A program made the position numbers and the translations under genes. DNA of 64,000 nucleotides from Streptomyces netropsis. GTDB lineage: Bacteria > Actinomycetota > Actinomycetes > Streptomycetales > Streptomycetaceae. The notes under the pieces were generated by a model that worked only from the letters and a program-made list of their open reading frames with translations, was not told the origin of the DNA and made no database searches. The number at the start of each line of letters is the position of its first letter. Positions within the stretch are counted from its first letter, which is position 1. The stretch spans positions 1 through 64,000 of the forward strand of contig NZ_JACHJG010000014.1 in NCBI RefSeq assembly GCF_014203545.1, given 5' to 3'. Below, piece after piece: positions 7,991-15,180 of the stretch.

Positions 7991-8619
7991 GCCGCCTCCC
8001 ACGCGGGAGCCGCGGCGCGTACGGTCTCCGACGGCTCGGCCCGGCGGGTGTCCGCCCCCGGCTCGGGCTCGCGGTAGCGGACGTCGACGACCGTCAGATC
8101 GCGGACGAAGTCGACTTCCATGACCGTCCAGTTCAGGGGCTCGCCGAGGCGGCGGGCGAGATCGGCGCGCAGGGCCGCGGGGTCGCTGTGGACGGCGTCG
8201 AGGGTGACGACCGTGCGGCGGGAGCGGGCGAGCAGCCGGGGGTGGTCGGCGCCGTAGATGACGAGGAGCAGCAGGGCGCTCAGCGCGGCCGCGAGGGAGA
8301 ACGCCAGATGCGGCAGCCCGCAGATGAGGCCGAGGACGAGCGTGGTGAAGTAGTAGGCGACCTCCTCGTGCTGGACGGAGTCGGAGCGGAGCCGGATGAT
8401 CGACAGCACGCCGAAGAGCCCGAAGCCGAGCGCGGTGCCACCGTTGCCGCCCACCTCCGCGAGGGCCGCGACGACGGTGAACAGGGCGACGTTCAAGGCC
8501 AGGTAGGCCGGTACGAGGTCGCGCCGCCGGTGTCGCGGGTAGTAGATGGCGAAGGTCAGCAGGCACACGGCGGCGAGGTCGAGCCCCAGATGTGCGGCGA
8601 GGTGTCGTAGGGAGTCCAT
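7987..8619 (-). CDS. DUF4956 membrane protein
   Basis: 210 residues from the ATG at 8619 (MDSLRHLAAHLG); a longer in-frame reading up to 8832 lacks coding character. Four hydrophobic helices are clear: LAAVCLLTFAIYY, LALNVALFTVVAALAEV, the GTALGFGLFGVLSIIRLRSD segment characteristic of DUF4956, and LVLGLICGLPHLAFSLAAAL with LSALLLLVIYG. A cytoplasmic tail of about 85 residues follows. Its stop overlaps the start of the VTC-domain gene. The family is usually found beside VTC-domain or CotH proteins, so it may form the membrane part of an anion-polymer system; no function is proven. Confidence 0.8.
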   Translation of the reverse strand: MDSLRHLAAHLGLDLAAVCLLTFAIYYPRHRRRDLVPAYLALNVALFTVVAALAEVGGNGGTALGFGLFGVLSIIRLRSDSVQHEEVAYYFTTLVLGLICGLPHLAFSLAAALSALLLLVIYGADHPRLLARSRRTVVTLDAVHSDPAALRADLARRLGEPLNWTVMEVDFVRDLTVVDVRYREPEPGADTRRAEPSETVRAAAPAWEAA

Positions 8620-8853
8620 GGCTTCGCTCTCTCTGTACGTTCGAAGGAATGCGGACGTAGAGAGAACTCTGGGTGAACGAGTGCACACATGTGAGTGAAC
8701 ATTGCGGATCGTTGACGGAACCGGATGAGGACTGTCCGGAAGGACACCCGTCCTGTCGCATTCGACGTTCTTGCGATGCCGTGCCCCACCACTCACGGCG
8801 GCCCCACACAGTGAAGGCGGGCCGCCGTGCACCCCCCCCCCGCGCCCGGTGGC

Positions 8854-10197
8854 TCAGTCCGCGGCCGGCGCGCGCAGGGCGAGGATGGCCATGTCGTCGT
8901 GCCCGTCGCTCGGCCGCGCCGCGACCACGGCCTCGCCCAGCGACTCCAGGGGCAGCCGGGCGTGTGCCGCCGCCACCTCCGCGACCGTCCGCAGCCCCTC
9001 TTCCGGATCGCGGCCCGGGTGTTCGACGAGACCGTCGGTGAACATCAGCACCGTGGCCCCCGGGGGCAGCACGTGCCGGTGGTCGTGGCGGGCGAAGGTG
9101 GTGTCGACCCCGATCGGTACGTCGGGCCGGCCCTCCAGGTAGCGCGCGTCGCCGTCCGCCGTGACCACCAGCGGCGGCGGATGACCGGCGCTGCTCCACA
9201 CGATCGACCACCCGTCGTCGTGCGGTTCGAGCCGGGCCAGGCAGACGGTCGCCATGGTGGGTTCGGCGACGGCCTGCAGAGTGCGGTCGAGCCGGCCCAG
9301 CAGCTCGCTGGGCAGCACGCCCGAGTCGTAGGCGAGGGCGCGCAGCATATTGCGGACCTGCGCCATGGCGGCGGCCGCCCGTACGTCGTGGCCGACGACA
9401 TCGCCCACGATCATCGCCCGGGCTCCGTCGGGCAGCAGGAACGCGTCGTACCAATCGCCTCCGATCAGGGCCGGTTCGGCCGCGGGCCGGTACAGGGACC
9501 AGGACGTGAAGGGCGCGAGTTCGGGCAGGCTCGGCAGCAGCAGCCGCTGGAACTGCTCGGCCGCCGTACGGACCTGGCCGTAGAGCCGGGCGTTCTCGAT
9601 GGCCACGCCCGCGGCGCCGGCGAGCGCGATCACGACGGCCTCGTCGTCGGCGTCGAACGGCTTGCCGTCCCGGCGATCGGTCAGATACAGATTGCCGTAG
9701 ACACGGCCGCGCACACCGATGGCGACCCCGAGCAGCGTGGTCATCGGGGGATGGCCCGGCGGGAAGCCCGCGGACCCCGGGTGGGTGGTGATGGTGTCGA
9801 CCCGCAGCGGACGCGGATCGCTGATGAGCAGGCCCAGCAGCCCCAGCCCGTGCGGGAGCGCCACCCCGGCCAGCCGTTCGTTCTCCTCCTCGTCCAGGCC
9901 GACGGGGATGAACTCGGCGAGCTCCGTCCCCTCCTCGTCGAGCACCCCCAGCGCGCCGTAGCGGGCATCCACCAGGTCCATGGCAGTGGTCACGATGCGA
10001 CGCAGCACGACAGGCAGTTCCAGCTCGCCGCTGATCGCGAGTACGGACCCCAGCAGCCCCCGCATCCGCTTCTGGACGCGGGCGAACTCGGCCGGCTGCT
10101 CACCGGCCCACGCGGGGTTCGCGTCCAGGAGCACCCGATGGCTCGGGAGCCCGTACCGTGACTCTTCTTCGTCTGCTTCCGGTTTGCCTGTCACCAC
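8854..10197 (-). CDS. GAF-domain PP2C phosphatase (SpoIIE/RsbU type)
   Basis: 447 residues. A GAF sensor domain covers about 45-215 (RRIVTTAMDLVDARYGALGV ... VRGRVYGNLYLTD ... AGAAGVAIENARLY). A short linker with FQRLLLPSLPE leads into a SpoIIE-type PP2C phosphatase at about 235-445. The metal-binding and catalytic motifs are present: GGDWYDAF, VGDVVGHD, FTDGLVE and GHDDMAIL. In streptomycetes such proteins dephosphorylate anti-sigma-factor antagonists and so switch alternative sigma factors. No kinase domain or transmembrane segment is present. The start is a GTG without a clear ribosome site. Poly-C tracts lie on both sides of the gene. Confidence 0.9.
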   Translation of the reverse strand: MVTGKPEADEEESRYGLPSHRVLLDANPAWAGEQPAEFARVQKRMRGLLGSVLAISGELELPVVLRRIVTTAMDLVDARYGALGVLDEEGTELAEFIPVGLDEEENERLAGVALPHGLGLLGLLISDPRPLRVDTITTHPGSAGFPPGHPPMTTLLGVAIGVRGRVYGNLYLTDRRDGKPFDADDEAVVIALAGAAGVAIENARLYGQVRTAAEQFQRLLLPSLPELAPFTSWSLYRPAAEPALIGGDWYDAFLLPDGARAMIVGDVVGHDVRAAAAMAQVRNMLRALAYDSGVLPSELLGRLDRTLQAVAEPTMATVCLARLEPHDDGWSIVWSSAGHPPPLVVTADGDARYLEGRPDVPIGVDTTFARHDHRHVLPPGATVLMFTDGLVEHPGRDPEEGLRTVAEVAAAHARLPLESLGEAVVAARPSDGHDDMAILALRAPAAD

Positions 10198-10289
10198 TGG
10201 TCAAGGGTAGTGAGTCCGTGCCCGCACGGGGGCGGGTTGCCGTAGGTCGGGCGTGTGAGCTTGACCCGCTCGGCGCAGCGCGAGCCGTT

Positions 10290-10308
10290 CCCCCCCCCCC
10301 CCCCCCCC
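10290..10308. repeat. poly-C tract, 19 bases
   Basis: An uninterrupted run of 19 cytosines followed by GGGG lies between the phosphatase gene and the carboxylase/reductase gene. A shorter run of ten cytosines sits at 8832-8841. Such long homopolymers are rare even in Streptomyces; this could be a slippage-prone site or a sequencing/assembly fault. Confidence 0.8.
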
Positions 10309-10358
10309 GGGGCGCGCCGGAGGTGAACCTCCCACCACGCCCCGCGGGCTCCGGGCCC

Positions 10359-11711
10359 TCAGGTCCCGCTGGTACGAGGGGTGAGTCCCCGCAACGGGTT
10401 GAGCCGGTCCTCCCCGATGCGCGCGCGCAGCTCGGGGTCGGTCACTCCGAGCCCGGTGCGCGGCGCCATGCACAGCACCGCGATCTTGCCCACCTGCCGG
10501 CTGGTCTGCACGACACGGCACGCTTCCGCCGCGTCGGCCAGGGGATAGACGGCCGACATGGCCGGTACGACGTCCCCGCGCTCGAACAGCCGATGGGTCT
10601 CCCACTGCTCCTGGAGGTTGGCGGCGTGACTGCCGATGATCTTCTTGAGCCGCATCCACAGGTAGCGGTTGTCGAAGGAGTGTTGATACCCGGAGCTCGA
10701 ACCGCAGGTCACCACGGTGCCGCCGCGTCGCGCCACGAACACGGAGATGCCGAAGGTGGCACGGCCGGTGTGCTCGAACACGATGTCCGGCTCGCGGCCG
10801 GCCCGTTCGATGATGAGCTTGCCGAGCCGCTTGCCCGCCTCGATCACCTGCTGCGGGTCGTCGCTCAGGTCATTGGTGATGCCCAGCTCGGCGCGATTGA
10901 TCACGATGTCGCAGCCGAGTGCGCGCACCGCTTCCGCCTTGCGCTCGGAGCTGACGACCGCCACCGGAACGCCGCCGCCGTTCTTCACGAACTGGATCGC
11001 GTACGCGCCCAGTCCGCCCGCCGCACCCCAGATCAGGACGATGTCGCCCTGCTTCATCCGGGCGCCCCGGTCGCTGACGAGCATGCGGTAGGCCGTTCCG
11101 GCGCACAGCGGGTTGCTCGCGGCCTCTTCCCACGTCAGATGCGCGGGCTTGGGGACCAGCTGGCTCGCCCGTACGACGCCGTACTCGGCGAGCGCCCCGA
11201 AGTTCGTCTCGAATCCCCAGGCCCGCTGCTCCTCGCCCAGCACCGCGTCCGCCTGCGAGGCGGGCTCCTGGTCGTCCGCCTGGACGGGGTGGACCACGAC
11301 GTGGTCGCCCACCTTCCAGCGTCGCACCCCGGAACCCGTGCGCACGACGACGCCGGAGCAGTCCGACCCGACGACGTGGTACGGCTGGTCGTGGCGCGTG
11401 GCCCAGCCTCCTTGCCGGGCGTTCTGCTTCAGGAAGCGGAAGGTCGGCAGCGGCTCGAACATGGCCGACCACACGGTGTTGTAGTTGATGGAACTGGCCA
11501 TCACCGCGACCAGGACCTCGTCCGGCGCGAGTTCCGGCAGGGGCACGGTGCCGAGGCGGAGCGATTTGCGGACGTCCTTGTCGGCCACCCCGTCGAACAT
11601 GTCGACGTCCTCGGCCCGCAGATGCAGAGCCAGGTAGTCGTCGGGCAGCGGAGCGTTCTCGATCTCCTCGGCCGACGCGCCGTTCAGCACGGCATCGGAC
11701 AGCTGGCTCAT
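10359..11711 (-). CDS. ccr: crotonyl-CoA carboxylase/reductase
   Basis: 450 residues from the ATG at 11711, with GGAGACGAG upstream. The enzyme reductively carboxylates 2-enoyl-CoA with NADPH and CO2 to give alkylmalonyl-CoA, a polyketide extender unit. Family marks are SINYNTVW, GSDCSGVV, WGFETNFG (Phe167, Glu168), the NADPH loop WGAAGGLGAYAIQF and GSHAAN with His362, the CO2-binding His. In crotonyl/ethylmalonyl enzymes I recall Ile where this has Ala164 and Phe right after the His where this has Ala363. Two small residues should widen the acyl pocket, as described for the cinnabaramide enzyme CinF, favouring a medium-chain enoyl-CoA. It is the last gene of the long minus-strand cluster and probably feeds the second AT of the megasynthase. 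Confidence 0.92.
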   Translation of the reverse strand: MSQLSDAVLNGASAEEIENAPLPDDYLALHLRAEDVDMFDGVADKDVRKSLRLGTVPLPELAPDEVLVAVMASSINYNTVWSAMFEPLPTFRFLKQNARQGGWATRHDQPYHVVGSDCSGVVVRTGSGVRRWKVGDHVVVHPVQADDQEPASQADAVLGEEQRAWGFETNFGALAEYGVVRASQLVPKPAHLTWEEAASNPLCAGTAYRMLVSDRGARMKQGDIVLIWGAAGGLGAYAIQFVKNGGGVPVAVVSSERKAEAVRALGCDIVINRAELGITNDLSDDPQQVIEAGKRLGKLIIERAGREPDIVFEHTGRATFGISVFVARRGGTVVTCGSSSGYQHSFDNRYLWMRLKKIIGSHAANLQEQWETHRLFERGDVVPAMSAVYPLADAAEACRVVQTSRQVGKIAVLCMAPRTGLGVTDPELRARIGEDRLNPLRGLTPRTSGT

Positions 11712-11805
11712 GCTCGTCTCCTCGTCTCCACGGAACTCTCCTCGACTCGGGCGTCCTTGCCCGCGAGGCATCTCGAAATGGTCTTGTCGACGGATGTGAA
11801 CGGCA

Positions 11806-12036
11806 CTATCGCTCGGCCCCGGCCCGCTCGACCGGCCCCAGTTCGGTCCAGTTCCGCTCGATGTGGTCCAGCGCGGCCTCCCGGTCGGTACCGGGAACGA
11901 CGACGCTCCAGCCGTCGGGGAGGTCCAGGTACGGTCGCCAAAGGGCGTATGCGCCCTGGCTGTTGACGACCACCTGCCAGTCGCTGTCACCCGCCTGCGA
12001 GTCGCCGGCACCCGCGTCGAATGGATTTCCGGTCAT
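11806..12036 (-). CDS. MbtH-like protein
   Basis: 76 residues. MbtH-like proteins bind and activate adenylation domains of NRPSs. The family signature is complete: NPFD, WQVVVNSQGAYALWRPY and LPDGWSVVV, with a C-terminal helix AALDHIERNW. The ATG at 12036 overlaps the stop of the P450 gene by one base (TGATG); a GTG one codon upstream is also possible. Its partner is expected to be the A domain encoded at 15181-17061, the only adenylation domain of NRPS type in the window. Confidence 0.93.
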   Translation of the reverse strand: MTGNPFDAGAGDSQAGDSDWQVVVNSQGAYALWRPYLDLPDGWSVVVPGTDREAALDHIERNWTELGPVERAGAER

Positions 12037-13292
12037 CACTTCGCCCCGCTCAGGTTGTCGTCGCGTGCCAGTCCGGCACGGTCCGGGTGGAACCGCACCG
12101 GCAGGCTGTGGAAGCCGTTCAGAAGGTTGGAGCGAACCCGCGGCGCCTCGCCGGTCCGCTCGAAGCCCACGGTGAAGTCCCGCAGAGCCATGAGAAGTTC
12201 GGATATCTCGATCCTGGCGAGATAGGAGCCGACACAGAAGTGGGGGCCGTAGCCGAACGCGATCTGTCTGTTGGGCGTACGCCCCAGGTCGAACACGTCA
12301 GGCTGGTCGAACACCCGCTCGTCCCGGTTGGCGGAGGAGTGCCACAGGGTCACGATCTCGTTCTTCGCGATGCGGACACCCTCGATCTCCGTGTCACGCA
12401 CCGCGGTCCGGCCGAAGTGCATCGACGGGGACGCCCACCGCAGCACCTCGTCGACGGCGGTGTCGATCCCGCAGTCCCCGTCCTTGAGCCGTCGCCACTG
12501 CTCCGGATGCGCGGCGAGCGAGTACACGCTGTCGATCATGGTCAGTCGGCTGGTCTCGTCACCGCCGATGATCAGGCTGTAGCAGTTGAGGACGACGTCC
12601 TCGTCGCTCAGCGGCGCCCCGTCGACCGTGCTCTGAGCCAGCGTGCTGATCAGATCCTCGCCCGGTGCTGTGCGCCGCTCCTCCACCAGATCCTGGAAGT
12701 AGAGCAGGATCTCGTTGCGCGCCATCGCCGACTCCTCCTCGTCGATGGCGTCGTCATCGGCGCTCAGGGCGGTCTTCGTCTGGGTGAGGAGGAAGTCGCG
12801 ATCGCTCTCGGGTACGCCCAGCAGATTGGAGATGGTGGTCATCGGGATGCGGCTGGCGATCTCCAGGGCGAAATCGCAGTCGCCGCGTGCGACCGCTTCC
12901 CGGACCAATTGACGGGTGTTGGCCCGCACCGCGTCCGCCACGGGTTTGAGCACCCGTGGCCCCAGGGCCCGCAGCAGGATCTTGCGCAACTGCTCGTGCC
13001 GCGGGCCGTCGGTGACCGCGAGCATCTTTCCCGCTCCCGCGTCGCCGCCCTCCAACAGGGTCACGAGGACATTGCCCCGCTCCGAGGTGAAGTTCTCGTC
13101 GTCGCGGTGGACGGCCATGATGTCCGCATGGCGCGACAGCACCCAGAACCCTCGCCGCTGCCGCGTCGGCGGATTCCATCGAACGGGGCTGGTGTCCCTC
13201 AGGGTGCGCCAGAACTCGGTGAGATCGTGGTCCGCGAAGGTGGCGGGGTCGGCGAGGTCGACCGTGTCGGTGGTGACCGTTGTGGCATTCAT
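12036..13292 (-). CDS. cytochrome P450, likely beta-hydroxylase of a PCP-bound amino acid
   Basis: 418 residues from the ATG at 13292, which has a GGAG site seven bases upstream; a GTG at 13346 overlapping the previous stop is the alternative. The heme loop is FGYGPHFCVGSYLAR with Cys353 as thiolate ligand, and the ExxR pair is in EVLR (282-285). The I-helix reads GGDETSR (243-249) instead of the common AGxDT. This is close to the GGNETTR form I associate with P450s that hydroxylate aminoacyl-carrier proteins. With an MbtH-like protein and an A-PCP protein beside it, the likely job is 3-hydroxylation of the tethered amino acid, as SalD is thought to do in the salinosporamide pathway. No reductase partner is encoded nearby. 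Confidence 0.9.
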   Translation of the reverse strand: MNATTVTTDTVDLADPATFADHDLTEFWRTLRDTSPVRWNPPTRQRRGFWVLSRHADIMAVHRDDENFTSERGNVLVTLLEGGDAGAGKMLAVTDGPRHEQLRKILLRALGPRVLKPVADAVRANTRQLVREAVARGDCDFALEIASRIPMTTISNLLGVPESDRDFLLTQTKTALSADDDAIDEEESAMARNEILLYFQDLVEERRTAPGEDLISTLAQSTVDGAPLSDEDVVLNCYSLIIGGDETSRLTMIDSVYSLAAHPEQWRRLKDGDCGIDTAVDEVLRWASPSMHFGRTAVRDTEIEGVRIAKNEIVTLWHSSANRDERVFDQPDVFDLGRTPNRQIAFGYGPHFCVGSYLARIEISELLMALRDFTVGFERTGEAPRVRSNLLNGFHSLPVRFHPDRAGLARDDNLSGAK

Positions 13293-13342
13293 CGCGATGC
13301 TCCGGCTGTTCGGGCCAAGGGAGAGGTCGACATGTCCGGTGG

Positions 13343-15133
13343 TCACCAGCTGGTGCGCCAGAAGCGCCGGCGCGCGAACGGATAGCTCGGCAGGGGCACG
13401 CGGTGGCTCGGCTCCCCCTCGTGCAGGACGGCGAAGTCCACCCGTTGGCCCCGCGCCCAGGCCTCGGCGAGCCCGAAGAGCGTCTCCTCGTCGTGGCGCG
13501 CGTCGTCGGTGGCCGGCACGAGACCGCCGTCGGTGCGCCGGAAACCGGAAAGGTCCACCTGTCGCGCCGAGCCGCTGGAGGTCACCCGACCGCCGGTGCC
13601 GGCCGAGAGGGCCTCGAGCAGTTCACCCTTGGTGCTCACCACGGCCGCCCAGCGCCGGTCCATGATCCGGCGTCCGAGGTTGAGACTGAAGCAGATGTCG
13701 TCGAGCCGCGCCCCGGGATGCCGGACCATCCACTCCCGCAGGGCCGCGCGCCGCTCGGCCAGCCCCCGGTCGTCGAGCGCGGAGAGCGTGACGAGCCTCG
13801 CCGCCCTGGACTCGGGCTCCCGGGCGGGCAGGGCCGGCGGTTCCTCCAGCACCAGGTGCGCGTTGTAGCCACCGCCACCGAGTGCGGTGATGCCCGCGCG
13901 CCGGATGCCGGCCTTCGGCGCCCAGTCCGCGCCTTCCAGCTGGGGTACGAAGGGGGAGTGGGGGAAGTCGAGCTCCTCGTTCACCTCCGTCAGGTTGATC
14001 GTGGCGACCAGCTTCCGGTGGTAGAGGGACAGCGCTGCCTTGACGGTGCCGGACCCGCCCGCGGCCACTCCCGCGTGGCCGATGTTCCCCTTGACCGAGC
14101 CGATGGAGGTGGTGCCGGTCTCCTTGCCGAGCGCCATCTGCGCCGCGCGGACCTCCAGCCCGTCGGTGATCGGCAGGCCGAAGGTGTTGGCCTCGTACAG
14201 CGACACGCTGTCCGGGGTCACGCCGCCGACGTGCATGGCGTTGGCGATGCAGGCGCTGAGCCGCTCGGGTTGGGCGAAGCCGTACGACAGCGCGCTGGCA
14301 CCGTTGTTGTTGATGGCCGACCCCTTCACCGTCGCGTAGATGTGATCGCGATCGGCGACGGCCTGCCGCAGCGGTTTGAGCAGGAGCGTCGCCACACCGC
14401 TGGCGAGCCGCGTTCCCGTGCCCTTGGCGTCGAACGGACGGCAGTGGCCGTCCCGGGACGCGATGCGGCCCTCTTCCCACAGGTAACCGCGGCGCTGGGG
14501 CAGCCGGACCATGACCCCGCTCGCGACGGCCATGTCCGTCTGGCCCAGCAGGAGCGACTGGCACGCGAGGTGCACCGCGTAGTGGAACCCGGTGCACACC
14601 GCCGTCAGGGTGACCGCCTCGCCCGTCAACCCGAGGTAGTAAAGGGCGTTCGAGGTCATCGTGTCCGTGAACCAGGCGTTGCTGCGGTCCATCACCTCGG
14701 GGCCGACCGAGACCCAGTCGGGCGGGGAGCTGTACTGCGCCGGAGTCATGGGATTGGCTCCCGCGTAGACGCCCACCTCGCCCCCGACGCGGTCCGGGTC
14801 GTAACCGGCGTCCTCCAGGACGTCCCAGACGCTCTCCAGGAAGATGCGGTGCTCCGGCGTCATCAGCGTCGCCACGTGGTCCGGGATGCCGAAGACCGAG
14901 GGGTCGAACTCGTCGTAGCCGTCGAGCGGCGCGCAGGCCCGTACGTATGCCGGGTTGTTGACCAGCGCCTGATCCACCTCGATCTCCTCCTTGCGGAGGA
15001 AGGTGATGGACTCCCGTCCGTCGACGAGGTTCTCCCAGAACTGCTCCTTGTCGCGCGCGCCGGGATAGCGGCACGCGATACCGATGATCGCGACGTCGCC
15101 GTCGTCGTATTCCTGCTCAGGGGTTTCGTTCAT
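13343..15133 (-). CDS. free-standing ketosynthase with altered active site (SalC-like)
   Basis: 596 residues from the ATG at 15133. It is a complete KS domain (VAIIGIACRYPG, then the active-site region, then ALGGGGYNAHLVLEE) with a post-KS linker ending in LPSYPFARRRFW, but no AT, KR or ACP. The nucleophile is kept (Cys180 in LTAVCTGFH) although the usual DTACSSS context is lost. The first catalytic His is replaced: EAHGTGT has become EANTFGL with Asn316. The second His is kept (KGNIGH, His353). A KS that cannot use the normal Cys-His-His chemistry fits SalC, the KS-like enzyme that closes the gamma-lactam-beta-lactone bicycle of salinosporamide. By analogy it would cyclise and release the chain here. 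It lies 47 bases after the A-PCP gene, consistent with one transcript. Confidence 0.88.
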   Translation of the reverse strand: MNETPEQEYDDGDVAIIGIACRYPGARDKEQFWENLVDGRESITFLRKEEIEVDQALVNNPAYVRACAPLDGYDEFDPSVFGIPDHVATLMTPEHRIFLESVWDVLEDAGYDPDRVGGEVGVYAGANPMTPAQYSSPPDWVSVGPEVMDRSNAWFTDTMTSNALYYLGLTGEAVTLTAVCTGFHYAVHLACQSLLLGQTDMAVASGVMVRLPQRRGYLWEEGRIASRDGHCRPFDAKGTGTRLASGVATLLLKPLRQAVADRDHIYATVKGSAINNNGASALSYGFAQPERLSACIANAMHVGGVTPDSVSLYEANTFGLPITDGLEVRAAQMALGKETGTTSIGSVKGNIGHAGVAAGGSGTVKAALSLYHRKLVATINLTEVNEELDFPHSPFVPQLEGADWAPKAGIRRAGITALGGGGYNAHLVLEEPPALPAREPESRAARLVTLSALDDRGLAERRAALREWMVRHPGARLDDICFSLNLGRRIMDRRWAAVVSTKGELLEALSAGTGGRVTSSGSARQVDLSGFRRTDGGLVPATDDARHDEETLFGLAEAWARGQRVDFAVLHEGEPSHRVPLPSYPFARRRFWRTSW

Positions 15134-15180
15134 CAGCCTCAAGATCTCCAATGGACCAGGATGTTCACGGTGGGGACGGC

